A stretch of 64,000 nucleotides of DNA from Terriglobia bacterium (GCA_009841225.1 VXMF01000039.1:34094-98093), one strand, 5' to 3'. Shown: positions 26,552 through 35,239, counted from the first letter of the stretch. Notes: generated by a model not told the origin, from the sequence alone. Program-made: numbers and translations.

Positions 26552-27811
26552 TCATTCGAAGGGGATCGCGTGTTTCTGCCGATATGCCGAGAACGCTTCC
26601 TCCACGATTTCCTCGGTCAGCCCGAAATCGCCCAGTCGGTAGACGTGCTTGCCGAAACGGTTCTGCGGATTCGCGCGCATGCACTTCGCGGCTGCCCGTT
26701 CGGCGTTGTCATCGAATCCGATCCCTGCGCAGCGGCAAATCCGCCGAAGCTCGGCAATCGGATCCTTCAGCAGGTCGTAGTACGAGACATCCAGGAAGCG
26801 GGCGCCGTCCGCCCCGTCTCGGGCCTGCATCGTCAATTCAACCATCCTGCGAGTCTTCCTGCACCAGTGCGTGCCCACCTCCCTCGGTTCGACGCAATCG
26901 CTGAAGATGCCACGGCCGTGGGCAACCATGCTGCAGAATGACGGCAGTGCCTTTCTCGGGTCGCGGTGGGTCTGCACGATCGTCGCGTTAGGAAAGACTT
27001 TGAGAAGCACATCCAGGTACTCCATGTGATGCGGGGTCTTGAGGACCCAGTGGGAGCGGGGACGCTGCCAGCAGAGGACCTTCAGGACCTTGAGGAAGTA
27101 CTGGTATGTCTGCGTGTGATCCTGTCCTTCCAGCCAGCGGGAATAGCTCGGCACATGCATGGCGGCCTCGGCCGACTGGCTCATGAAGTTCAGATCGAGG
27201 AGCAGGACGTCCTCTTCCGGCTCGGTGTGATCCATCGGATGAACCGCCATGAATTGGGGAGAAAGATAGGAAATCACCCCTTGGGCGAGCCTTGCGTTCC
27301 GTTGGCGAGCGTCCGCCTCGCCCGCCTTCGTCCGGGGCGCCGGCACCGGGTTGAGCGCCTCCGCCGCCGAGACGCCCTCAATCTCGGGATGCGAACCGAG
27401 CAGGCGTTGCAGCAAGGTGGTGCCGCTGCGCTGCAATCCAGTGACCAGCACGATCTTGCCAAGCGCAAGGTCATGAATCTCCGGATGCGTCGCGAGGAGA
27501 GCCTCGATCCGCGACCGATGAACCAGCGCGCCGGCTAGCCGCGATTTCTGAATCAACCTGCCGGTTGCGGTCAGCCGGGCTTCGTCGTTGATCGCCCCAA
27601 CGAGCACTTCCAGAGCTCGGAGATGTCCGTCGTCGCCGAAGTCTGAAAGCCCGGTCTTGCGCTTCGCCTGGTTGACGAGTTTGTCGACTCTCAGAGGACC
27701 CGTCAGGCCGAGGTCGCTGCCGACATTCCCGATCTTGTTGAGAATCCTGACCGGGACGGGCCGATAGGGATTCTCATAGTCCGTGGGAGTCACACGGCCT
27801 TGTTCAGCCAT
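26552..27811 (-). CDS. PAPS-dependent sulfotransferase (Sulfotransfer_3 type)
   Basis: 419 residues. The 5'-phosphosulfate loop is GLQRSGTTLLQRLLGSHPEI (125-144). A 3'-phosphate-binding region, TIVQTHRDPRKALPSFCSM, and FLDVSYYDLLKDP follow. The family transfers sulfate from PAPS to hydroxyl groups of lipids, sterols or glycans. The open frame continues upstream into the DUF1214 gene; ATG 27809-27811 (MAEQGRV) is chosen and leaves 20 bases to the DUF1214 stop. DUF1214-sulfotransferase pairs occur in other lipid-rich bacteria, which I recall only in general terms. Beside steroid-type oxidoreductases, sulfation of a sterol-like hydroxyl is the most natural guess. Confidence 0.88.
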   Translation of the reverse strand: MAEQGRVTPTDYENPYRPVPVRILNKIGNVGSDLGLTGPLRVDKLVNQAKRKTGLSDFGDDGHLRALEVLVGAINDEARLTATGRLIQKSRLAGALVHRSRIEALLATHPEIHDLALGKIVLVTGLQRSGTTLLQRLLGSHPEIEGVSAAEALNPVPAPRTKAGEADARQRNARLAQGVISYLSPQFMAVHPMDHTEPEEDVLLLDLNFMSQSAEAAMHVPSYSRWLEGQDHTQTYQYFLKVLKVLCWQRPRSHWVLKTPHHMEYLDVLLKVFPNATIVQTHRDPRKALPSFCSMVAHGRGIFSDCVEPREVGTHWCRKTRRMVELTMQARDGADGARFLDVSYYDLLKDPIAELRRICRCAGIGFDDNAERAAAKCMRANPQNRFGKHVYRLGDFGLTEEIVEEAFSAYRQKHAIPFE

Positions 27812-27831
27812 GGCAGCAATCTTCCACCGGG

Positions 27832-29016
27832 CTAGTTCCTCAGGCTGCTCAACTTGACCAGCCGGGTCTGCGGCTGCGGGTGTTCCTTCGCCCGCACCCA
27901 GCGGAAACACATTGTGCCGGAGGTGTGGCCAGCGGTCTCGAGCCAGTTGGGCAGGCCGGGATTCTCGTGCGCCACGATCAAGCGCACGGAATCGTCGTCC
28001 TCTAGCTGGGCGAGACGCTTGTTGGTGTGGATCTGGTGATAGCGATAGTCCAGGGATTCCATCCAGTAGTTGTTCAACTGGAAGTTCCAGTGTTCGCATT
28101 CCGGGGGCATGACCTCTATCACCAGGGCCTCGTCTTGGGCAATCTCCCAATGGCTGTGGTAGTAGGTGATGTTCGGATCCCCGCCAGCGGCCAGTGAGAC
28201 TTGGGGATCGAACATCGGCAGCTGATTGCTGTGTTTCTTGAAGTCGCGTGCCCATTTTGCGAAGAGCAAGGGCGCGCCCGCGGTCAGCGCCCCCGCGCTC
28301 TTGAGGCCCTCGTCCAGTTTTCTCGCTGTCCAAGCGGAGTGGCGACGCTCGTCTTCGGGACAGTTAATGCGCTCGATCCTGAGATCTGCCGGCGTCTCCG
28401 CATCGCGGTCCAGGAAGGTCTGGCGGACCACCAGAGTCCCGGTTTCCGACGTCATGGGGAGCCAGTTTCTGGTCTGCGGCTTGCGACTGACTAGCAGTTC
28501 GAAGCACCCATCCTCGTCCATTTCGATTTGACTGGATTCGATGTGTCCGGTTGGAGGCAGCCCTCTTCCCTGGCCGTAGTTGCCGGATTGGGTGCCAAAG
28601 CTCAGGTAGGCGATCGTGTTACGCCGCCCGATGATCTTGTACTCGTGATTTCCGTCCAACGCAGCCGTTTGATAGAAATTGTCGGGATTGTCCGCGCCCA
28701 GCTTGGTGGTTTCGTCGACAACCCGGTGCAGCACGGGCGCGTTGGAGTCGGCATGCTCGATGAAGGCCGTCAGGCCGGCCCGGGCGACGCGGCTCAGATA
28801 GCGATATCCCTCCGCCTGGTTGAACGGGTCCCGGGGAGCTCCCGGAAAACTCATCGCGGCTCCGGCCGCCTTCAATGTGTCGCAGAACTCGTTCCAAGAC
28901 TCGCCGCTGACGACGCGTTGGGCTGCCAGATCGTCCTGCGTCTTGCCCCGCAGCCTCCAGACGAACAGGGACATCCTTCGAAACAGGGCGAGAAGGCCGA
29001 TGGCAATCTTTCGCAT
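27832..29016 (-). CDS. DUF1214-domain protein
   Basis: 394 residues. After a hydrophobic/basic N-terminus (IAIGLLALFRRMSLFVWRLR), which could anchor the protein in the membrane, comes a long region with AYLSFGTQSGNYGQGRGLPP and a C-terminal DUF1214 domain (YYHSHWEIAQDEALVIEVMPPECEH, WNFQLNNYWMESLDYRY and LPNWLETAGH). The biochemical role of DUF1214 is not known. The conserved aromatic and acidic residues suggest a sugar- or lipid-binding jelly roll, but this is not proven. It is the first gene of the five-gene minus-strand operon and is directly followed by the sulfotransferase. Confidence 0.82.
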   Translation of the reverse strand: MRKIAIGLLALFRRMSLFVWRLRGKTQDDLAAQRVVSGESWNEFCDTLKAAGAAMSFPGAPRDPFNQAEGYRYLSRVARAGLTAFIEHADSNAPVLHRVVDETTKLGADNPDNFYQTAALDGNHEYKIIGRRNTIAYLSFGTQSGNYGQGRGLPPTGHIESSQIEMDEDGCFELLVSRKPQTRNWLPMTSETGTLVVRQTFLDRDAETPADLRIERINCPEDERRHSAWTARKLDEGLKSAGALTAGAPLLFAKWARDFKKHSNQLPMFDPQVSLAAGGDPNITYYHSHWEIAQDEALVIEVMPPECEHWNFQLNNYWMESLDYRYHQIHTNKRLAQLEDDDSVRLIVAHENPGLPNWLETAGHTSGTMCFRWVRAKEHPQPQTRLVKLSSLRN

Positions 29017-29165
29017 GGCGCACCTCTTTCGGAGCGACGCTCACCGTGAGGGAATACCGTACGGTAACAGGGTCACGGCAACTGCCGCGCACACTACTCC
29101 TTTCGGGTCAGCTGACCTAGCCATCTACGATCTCTTCCAGTAGCTGGCGGGGTTTGGCGTGTCCG

Positions 29166-29900
29166 TCAATAGCCCAGAACGCTGTAGTTGCCGTCCAGAA
29201 TCAGGCGGATTGAGACGTACAACCCAAGGAGCGCGCACAGCACCCAGGGAGAATTGATCGCGCAGATGTAGGTATAGACCTCGCGTCGGCTGATTTGGGT
29301 ATGCCGATTAGCCACGAAGAAGCTGGCCCCGTAGACCGACGTCACGTACGTCCATTGCCAGAACAGCATGACCCCGAGAATTCCTGCAACGACGGCAGGC
29401 AGGAGATCGAACGTGTAGGCCGCGTACAGGATGAGTGTAGGAGCTGGCGTTACCATCCCATTGGCGATATCCGCGTTGTATCCAAATGTCCGGCGATCCG
29501 CATAGGATCCGTCGTAGTAGGAGTAGGCCGCCCAGACATCAGCCCATACGGTCGGCGACAGCATCCGGGTCAAGGGGACCCTTGTTAGGAGGAACTCCCT
29601 AGCCGGCGTCCGGCCCGTCATGCTGCTTCTCTCGCGCCAATACCTAGCTCGCATCTCGACATGGTCCGGTCGGAGAAACAGACACACCTCCCAATAGCAG
29701 ATCAGCAGGTTGGCAGAGAAGAACAGGCTGAGAAGGCAATGGATCGCGTCCAGATCCCCGCGAACGTAGTAGCGCGTGCCGATGCCGAGGAGGGCCAGAA
29801 TCGCGACAACCAGCGCCGCGAACAGTCCCGCCGGGATCGTCGGCCCCGGCCGGTGCGCGTTTGGTTCGAAAGGCGCTCGATGCGGGCGATCTTCGGGCAT
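29166..29900 (-). CDS. Multi-span membrane protein with EBP/EXPERA (sterol isomerase-like) pattern
   Basis: 244 residues with about five membrane spans. From memory of human EBP (sterol delta8-delta7 isomerase) the following align by eye. W123-x2-Y126-x3-D130-x2-Y133 matches the EBP run W-K-E-Y-A-K-G-D-S-R-Y. After an identical five-residue gap, F139-x4-D144 matches F-x4-E, placing an Asp at the catalytic Glu, with Asn147 at the catalytic Thr. In the last span, INSPW (215-219) matches the conserved MNALW. The EBP His-Leu-x-x-Glu of helix 2 appears as Asn64-Leu-Leu-Ile-Cys, so not all catalytic residues are kept. It may be an isomerase variant or a sterol-binding EXPERA protein. It sits 149 bases upstream of the DUF1214 operon on the same strand. 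Confidence 0.6.
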   Translation of the reverse strand: MPEDRPHRAPFEPNAHRPGPTIPAGLFAALVVAILALLGIGTRYYVRGDLDAIHCLLSLFFSANLLICYWEVCLFLRPDHVEMRARYWRERSSMTGRTPAREFLLTRVPLTRMLSPTVWADVWAAYSYYDGSYADRRTFGYNADIANGMVTPAPTLILYAAYTFDLLPAVVAGILGVMLFWQWTYVTSVYGASFFVANRHTQISRREVYTYICAINSPWVLCALLGLYVSIRLILDGNYSVLGY

Positions 29901-30107
29901 ATCTTGCTCCTTGCCGATAGCCTAGCGCGGACTCTCCGCACCGCACCGTTCTGATGGCACTGCGTTCTGGAGAGCCCCCCAACGCCTCCCGGCGGGAGCG
30001 GGCGCTGCACCAGACTCCAGCCATGACGGACCCTGCCGTTCAAGGACCAGAATGATGTTGGACGGCTAGCGATGCGCTCGGTACGCCGGCTCCTGAGGCG
30101 ACGAGCC

Positions 30108-30950
30108 CTATCTGCGCAGGCCCGGCAGCGGCACTATCGGCGTCCGCGCGCGGTACTCGGCATAGGCCGGGTACTTTCCGGCGGAAATCGCCTCCGTCAT
30201 GCGGATCACACCGATGAACTGCGCAGCAAGCACCACCGCGCCGAGCCCGGTCCAGTGGAACCACTCGCCCGACGCCGACACGGCAAAGAGATAGAAGGCG
30301 AACCATATCCCGATTTCGCACAGATACGACGGATGGCGGGCGTAACGGAACAGGCCCGTGACGATGAAGGGCTGCACGACTTCTTGGCCGGCTGCGATCC
30401 TGCGTTTCTTGTCCTGCTGGAACTTCCACATCTGTTCGTCGCCGATGAACTCGCCTCCGAAACACACCAAGAAGAGCACTGCGGAAGCCCCATCGAGCCA
30501 GCCGAGAGGCTGGTCCCGCCAGACCCACGCCTGATGCACGGGCGAGGTGAACAGCCACACGATCAGCAACTGGCTTGGCGCGACGAAGGCGATGTTCAGC
30601 CACAGGAACTTCGTCGGGCCGATTCTCTCCTTCACGACGCCCCAGCGATAGTCCGCGCCGCCTTTCCGGAAACCGCCCTTGCGGGCGAAGTTGTAGGTGA
30701 GCCTCGCGCCCCAGAGGATCACCAGCGCCGTCATGAGGTTGACGCGCGCCACATCGAATCCACCCGCGATGGCGACCAACAGACAGTACACCGGCGGGCA
30801 CAGGGACCATAGGCGGTCCATCCACTCACAACAGTCGCCGGTGACGAGCGTCACGACCCAAGCCAGCACGACGAGAACTAGGCACAATTCCAGCGCGCTT
30901 CCGTACGGCTGGCCGGAGAGTGGATGGCTGAACAGGTCGAGTCCGGGCAT
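30108..30950 (-). CDS. DUF1295 / steroid 5-alpha-reductase-like membrane protein
   Basis: 280 residues with about seven membrane spans. The C-terminal third has the hallmark of this superfamily: TGLFRYARHPSYLCEIGIW (Arg-His-Pro-x-Tyr) and, near the end, KYPAYAEYRARTPIVPLPG. These residues bind NADPH and the substrate carbonyl in 5-alpha-reductases and related enzymes. GARLTYNFARKGGF and DYRWG in the N-terminal half are typical of DUF1295. Family members reduce C=C bonds of enones, including steroids. Together with the ERG24-like reductase at 32379 it strengthens the sterol interpretation of the region. Confidence 0.85.
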   Translation of the reverse strand: MPGLDLFSHPLSGQPYGSALELCLVLVVLAWVVTLVTGDCCEWMDRLWSLCPPVYCLLVAIAGGFDVARVNLMTALVILWGARLTYNFARKGGFRKGGADYRWGVVKERIGPTKFLWLNIAFVAPSQLLIVWLFTSPVHQAWVWRDQPLGWLDGASAVLFLVCFGGEFIGDEQMWKFQQDKKRRIAAGQEVVQPFIVTGLFRYARHPSYLCEIGIWFAFYLFAVSASGEWFHWTGLGAVVLAAQFIGVIRMTEAISAGKYPAYAEYRARTPIVPLPGLRR

Positions 30951-31175
30951 CGGGACTGCGCTCGTAACGCTAGAGCATGCCCGTGTGTCTCGTCAAGACC
31001 AGTCGGCGCTGGCCGCCGCGCTGTGGGCGTGAGCGGGCCAGAGCTCGGTTGAGGCGAAATACCGCTATATTGTTGCTTTGCTTGATCTTGGCAGCGGGCA
31101 AGCCGGTTGAGAGATCGCCGCGCCACACAGTTGCCGGTCGCCGCTGGCTCGCTGCCTGAGACAGACTCTGGACAG

Positions 31176-32225
31176 ATGATCACGAAGACCAACGGGAGAT
31201 CGCCGGGTCCCATTGATGAACTGCCCTCTTTCCCCGAGGGCTGGTATTTCATCGCAAGTCGCGAGTCAATTCTGCGAGAGAAATTGATCGAGAAGACCTG
31301 GGTGGGCGAGGAAATCATCGTTTGGTGCGATTCGGAAGGCCGCATCTGCGTGGCCGACGCGAAGTGTCCGCACTTGGGCTCGCACCTGGGACCCTCTGTC
31401 GGCGGCAAGGTCCGTGGCGACTGCCTGGTCTGTCCCTTTCACGGGTTCGAGTTCGATGCAACCGGTCAATGCGTCGCCACTCCGAATGCCCCTGCCCCGA
31501 GAGGCGCGAAGCTGCAACTCTACGAGACAAAGGAGATCCTCGGGATGGTCTTTGGCTGGTGGGGAAGTGGCGGTCGTCCACCGCAGTGGCACCTGCCGGA
31601 TGGACCGCCACCCGGAGCCGAATGGTGCAAGCTGGGATTCCGAACCCTCCGATTTCCGGGGCATGTCCAGCAATTGGCGGAGAATTCCGTGGACTTCGGG
31701 CACCTGGCATACGTACACGGCTACAGCAACGTGACTCCGGTGGGTTCGTTGTCGGTCGAGGGTGCCTATTTGCGGAGCCGCTTCGAATTCAAGCGCGTTC
31801 GAAGGGTCGCTGGCATCGACGTGGTGCACGAAGTCTCGGCTGACACTCACGTCTATGGGTTGGGCTACTCCTTCGTCGAAATCCACGAGACGTCCATCGA
31901 CATGCGCGTGAGATATTGGGTGCTGTCAATACCCGTCGATAGCGAGCGCGTAGAGTTGGTGCTGGCCAACCAAGTGCGGCAGATGCACAAGCCCAGGAAG
32001 CCCATCATGGGCCTGCGCTTCCTTCCCGTCAGCCTGCGCCACAGAGTGATGAACCAGATTCTGCTGTCGCAGCAGAGGCGAGATGTCCAGCAGGACGTCG
32101 TTATCTGGGAACGGATGCGGTACCGCCGCCAGCCCCGGCTTTGCCTGGCCGACGGCCCGATTGGAGCGTATCGCCGGTACTGTCGGCAGTTTTATCCGGA
32201 ACTGGCAGCCTCCGAGTCTTCGTGA
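31176..32225 (+). CDS. Rieske non-haem iron oxygenase, cholesterol 7-desaturase/KshA-like
   Basis: 349 residues from ATG 31176; a longer frame begins at 31107. The Rieske cluster ligands are Cys64-x-His66 in KCPHLGSHLG and Cys86-x2-His89 in VCPFHGFEF. The catalytic iron motif is D173-x2-H176-x4-H181 in ENSVDFGHLAYVHG. CPHLGxxLG...GGxV...CPFH is the form seen in the DAF-36/Neverland cholesterol 7-desaturases and in related bacterial steroid oxygenases (KshA, SdmA). A separate reductase and ferredoxin would be needed and none is encoded here. The gene is convergent with the sterol-reductase-like gene. The exact reaction (desaturation, hydroxylation or demethylation) cannot be read from sequence. 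Confidence 0.82.
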   Translation: MITKTNGRSPGPIDELPSFPEGWYFIASRESILREKLIEKTWVGEEIIVWCDSEGRICVADAKCPHLGSHLGPSVGGKVRGDCLVCPFHGFEFDATGQCVATPNAPAPRGAKLQLYETKEILGMVFGWWGSGGRPPQWHLPDGPPPGAEWCKLGFRTLRFPGHVQQLAENSVDFGHLAYVHGYSNVTPVGSLSVEGAYLRSRFEFKRVRRVAGIDVVHEVSADTHVYGLGYSFVEIHETSIDMRVRYWVLSIPVDSERVELVLANQVRQMHKPRKPIMGLRFLPVSLRHRVMNQILLSQQRRDVQQDVVIWERMRYRRQPRLCLADGPIGAYRRYCRQFYPELAASESS

Positions 32226-32378
32226 CGGCGACTAACAACCCAAGGGCTCACGATGTCGGATTCACCCCCGAAGTCGGCAGGGCTCGGCGGCAACACTAGC
32301 TGGCCACGACGGCGCCTTCTTCGACTGTGAGTACCAGCGTTCGGCGCCGCGGATCGGCGCCTCAGGGTCGAACCGCGC

Positions 32379-33470
32379 TCAGTAGACCCCGGGAATCAGG
32401 CGATGGCGAACCTTGCCCCGGTATTGCGTCCACAGTTCTCCGTACTTGCGGGCGCACCGGCCGTCGTCGATGCGGTCGCGGATGACGAAGAAGATGGTGA
32501 GGTATACGAAATAGATCCAAGCCCAGACGTTCGTGAAGTGTCCGAGTGCCAGCGCCATTCCGAGCGCCTCCAGGATTTCACCCGTGTAGTTCACATGCCG
32601 GGCGGTTCCCCAGTACCCGCTGCAGAGGATCTTGCGTTCCCCGTCCGTGACCGTGGCCGGCCTGACGAACCCGAGAAACGCACGCTCGGGGAACCTCTTG
32701 AACACATACTTCTGGAGGTTGGCGCCGCGCGTGATCACCCAGCCGAGCAGGAACACCGCCGCCGAACCTCCAAGCCAGAGAGCGTCCCGCGACGGATCGA
32801 TGTCGGGTCTCGCCAGACCGGCCGTTCCCCACAGCGCGATCGGATACAGGCAGGGATAGACGGCGATGCAGCCGACGATGAGCTTGAAGCCGACGCGTTC
32901 CTCGATGATGTCGAAAGTGAAGAGCTGAACGCGCTCGAAGCAGAAATAGTCCGTTACGAACCACACCCACATCGCCGAGTGCAGGAACAGCCCGGCGTTC
33001 GCCGCCTGGCCGTATTCGCCATAGTGGTACGCGGCGCTCGAGACAGCGTTCAGGGCGAGGTAGGTGCCGCCGTAGACGTACATGAACATCTTGGCATCGA
33101 TGTCGCCGCGAAAGTGGACGTTGCGGGAACGGCCTTCGATCCACTGCACCAGCGGGCTGCGGTCGTCGGCGGGTGCGCGCAGGACCATCCACACGGTGAG
33201 GACGACGCTCAAGGCGACCGCTCCGGCAAGCGCGTGCCACTTCGCCAGCCACAGCCAGCCGAGCGGGGCGGAGGTCAGCTCAAACCACCAGATAGCCAGG
33301 GCGCAGATGAAGACGGCGAGACCGTTGAGGCGGTACCGGCTTGGTGTAACGCGGGCGTAGCCTTCGACGCGACGGGCGGGGAGGACGATGTGCAGGGCGA
33401 GGAGGATGGCAAAGAGGGCAGTCGGCGTGAGGAATGCGGCGACTGCCTGCGAAGAAGTCAGGCCGGACAT
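32379..33470 (-). CDS. ERG4/ERG24/DHCR7-family sterol reductase
   Basis: 363 residues with about nine membrane spans. C-terminal motifs are clear: GYWGTARHVNYTGE (285-298), RDRIDDGRCARKYGELW (331-347) and RHRLIPGVY at the very end. These match the NADPH-binding half of delta14-sterol reductase, delta24(28)-sterol reductase and 7-dehydrocholesterol reductase. FDIIEERVGFKLIVGCIAVYPCLYP also aligns with the family. The usual N-terminal LNPR signature is replaced by YLALNAV. Bacterial members are rare and mostly known from intracellular or sterol-making bacteria. Which double bond is reduced is not predictable. It lies at the right end of the sterol-like cluster. Confidence 0.88.
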   Translation of the reverse strand: MSGLTSSQAVAAFLTPTALFAILLALHIVLPARRVEGYARVTPSRYRLNGLAVFICALAIWWFELTSAPLGWLWLAKWHALAGAVALSVVLTVWMVLRAPADDRSPLVQWIEGRSRNVHFRGDIDAKMFMYVYGGTYLALNAVSSAAYHYGEYGQAANAGLFLHSAMWVWFVTDYFCFERVQLFTFDIIEERVGFKLIVGCIAVYPCLYPIALWGTAGLARPDIDPSRDALWLGGSAAVFLLGWVITRGANLQKYVFKRFPERAFLGFVRPATVTDGERKILCSGYWGTARHVNYTGEILEALGMALALGHFTNVWAWIYFVYLTIFFVIRDRIDDGRCARKYGELWTQYRGKVRHRLIPGVY

Positions 33471-33763
33471 AGTGGCTTCAGCAGCTCGATGGAATTAGTT
33501 GGCGGAGACGGGACAGGGCGCTTCACCCGATGCGCTTAACGATAGCCGCACAACCGGCCGCCGTCAATCTCGAACGGACGCTTGTAGCCCGACCCTGCGG
33601 CCCATCGAATCCAGGGCGGCTTTCGGTGGTCGCATGGCTAGGTTCCGGCCGCGAATTCGAGAGCAAGAATCGAGATGCGCGACCGTTTCCGAATGCCTAG
33701 CATGACCTTATGGACCGCGGCACGATCCGCGTCCGAACAGCAGTGATCCCAGGAGCGGTCAAG

Positions 33764-34858
33764 ATGCCCGAAACCGAGATTCCGAATTCAACGCCGAGCC
33801 CGGTCCCGAGCAATGACGAATGCTGGGCGGCGGTCGTGAAACGCGACCGTGACGCGTGGGACGACTTCGTCTACTCGGTGGCAACGACCGGTGTCTATTG
33901 CCGTCCTGGCTGTCCAGCGCGGCGGCCGCGGCGCGAGCACGTGCGCTTCCACGCCTCTTGTGAGGATGCCGAGCGCGCCGGTTTCCGCCCGTGCCGGCGG
34001 TGCCGCCCAGACGAGCCGTCGCTGGTGGAACGCCATGCGGAAGCTGTCGCGGCTGCGTGTCGACTCGTCCAGACAGCAGAGGAGTTGCCGGGCCTCGATG
34101 CCCTCGCGAGCGCCGCCGGCATGAGCCGGTTCCACTTTCACCGCGTATTCAAGGCGGCCACGGGCTGCACGCCACATGCGTATATCGCCGCTCATCGCGC
34201 CGCCCGGATGCGCGAGGCGCTACGCACGTCGCGAACAGTCACCGAGGCCGTCTACGAGGCTGGCTTCCACTCCAACGGCCGGTTCTACGACGCTTCCGGG
34301 GAAATCCTCGGGATGGCTCCCGCGACGTTCCGGCGAGGGGCTCCGGGCGAGACGATACGGTTTGCCGTTGGCGAGTGCTCGCTCGGCTCGATCCTAGTTG
34401 CAGCGACCGCCGAGGGGGCGTGCGCGATCTTGCTCGGAAACGATCCGGACGCCTTGGTACACGACCTCGAGGACCGTTTCCCGTGGGCGGAGCTCGTCGC
34501 GGGAGACCCGCAGTTCGATTCCTTGGTGGCCCGGGTCGTCGGCTTGGTCGAGGCGCCCGCAGTGGGTGCCGCATTGCCGCTCGACATCCGCGGGACGACG
34601 TTCCAGCAGCGGGTGTGGCAGGCGCTACGGGAGATCCCAGCCGGCACGACGGCGACCTATAGCGAGATCGCAGGTCGCGTCGGCTCTCCGAAGGCGGCGC
34701 GGGCGGTCGCGCAAGCTTGTGCCTGCAACCCGCTTGCTATCGCGATCCCCTGCCATCGCGTGATTCGGACTGACGGCACGTGCGGCGGCTATCGCTGGGG
34801 CGTGGAGCGCAAGCGAGTCCTGCTCGCCCGCGAGGGCACTAATTGGTCCTCTCGCTGA
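33764..34858 (+). CDS. ada: Ada: methylphosphotriester/O6-methylguanine repair and AraC-type activator
   Basis: 364 residues with all three Ada parts. The zinc domain has Cys46, Cys50, Cys77 and Cys80 (VYCRPGCPARRP, FRPCRRCRPDE); one of these accepts methyl from phosphotriesters and switches on transcription activation. An AraC-type helix-turn-helix follows (LASAAGMSRFHFHRVFKAATG, EAVYEAGFHSNGRFY). The C-terminal alkyltransferase has the acceptor Cys330 in IAIPCHRVIRTDGTCGGY. It removes O6-methylguanine and activates the adaptive response. ATG 33764 is supported by AGGAG at 33751-33755. No alkA or alkB is adjacent. Confidence 0.95.
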   Translation: MPETEIPNSTPSPVPSNDECWAAVVKRDRDAWDDFVYSVATTGVYCRPGCPARRPRREHVRFHASCEDAERAGFRPCRRCRPDEPSLVERHAEAVAAACRLVQTAEELPGLDALASAAGMSRFHFHRVFKAATGCTPHAYIAAHRAARMREALRTSRTVTEAVYEAGFHSNGRFYDASGEILGMAPATFRRGAPGETIRFAVGECSLGSILVAATAEGACAILLGNDPDALVHDLEDRFPWAELVAGDPQFDSLVARVVGLVEAPAVGAALPLDIRGTTFQQRVWQALREIPAGTTATYSEIAGRVGSPKAARAVAQACACNPLAIAIPCHRVIRTDGTCGGYRWGVERKRVLLAREGTNWSSR

Positions 34859-35042
34859 GGGCGGGGCCCGCCGCGACAGGCCGCTGATCATTGCCACTCG
34901 GGATACGCCACGAGGCACGCGTGCAACAGAGTCGTCCACATGTGCGAACGGAAGCTCGAGCAGTAGGCCGTCACTCCGCCCGTAGCGAAACCGAAGTATT
35001 TCCACCTAGTGCTTTAACGTGCTGAAATACAGGCGTTTAACT

Positions 35043-35050
35043 CAAAAAAA
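35043..35050 (-). terminator. T-run after tRNA-Glu
   Basis: Immediately 3' of the encoded CCA the minus strand reads ATTTTTTTG; no separate hairpin stem is needed beyond the tRNA fold. Confidence 0.4.
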
Positions 35051-35128
35051 TGGCGTCCCCAGCGGGATTCGAACCCGCGTTGCCGCCGTGAAAGGGCGGT
35101 GTCCTAGGCCGGGCTAGACGATGGGGAC
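35051..35128 (-). tRNA. tRNA-Glu (anticodon TTC)
   Basis: On the minus strand the acceptor GTCCCCA pairs with TGGGGAC. The anticodon stem CCGCC/GGCGG encloses the loop CTTTCAC, and the T-arm is GCGGG-TTCGAAT-CCCGC. CCA is encoded at 35051-35053 (read in reverse). A run of seven T follows on the transcribed strand and probably ends transcription. Confidence 0.97.
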
Positions 35129-35239
35129 GCGGTAGCAGGAACGCCGGGGCCGCTCCTGATTTGATCCTAGCATGCAGGGATTCTCTTCAATGGCGCCCGC
35201 GGGTGCGAGCCCACGCCCGGAAGGCCCGCGGCGGTCGAG

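Noticed and set aside
34981..35045. TTAACG-like repeats at 35014 and 35037 upstream of the tRNA end
   Set aside because: Spacing is 23 rather than 22, the TTCA element is missing, and there is no gene to control in that orientation; not the same operator as at 5267 and 6028.
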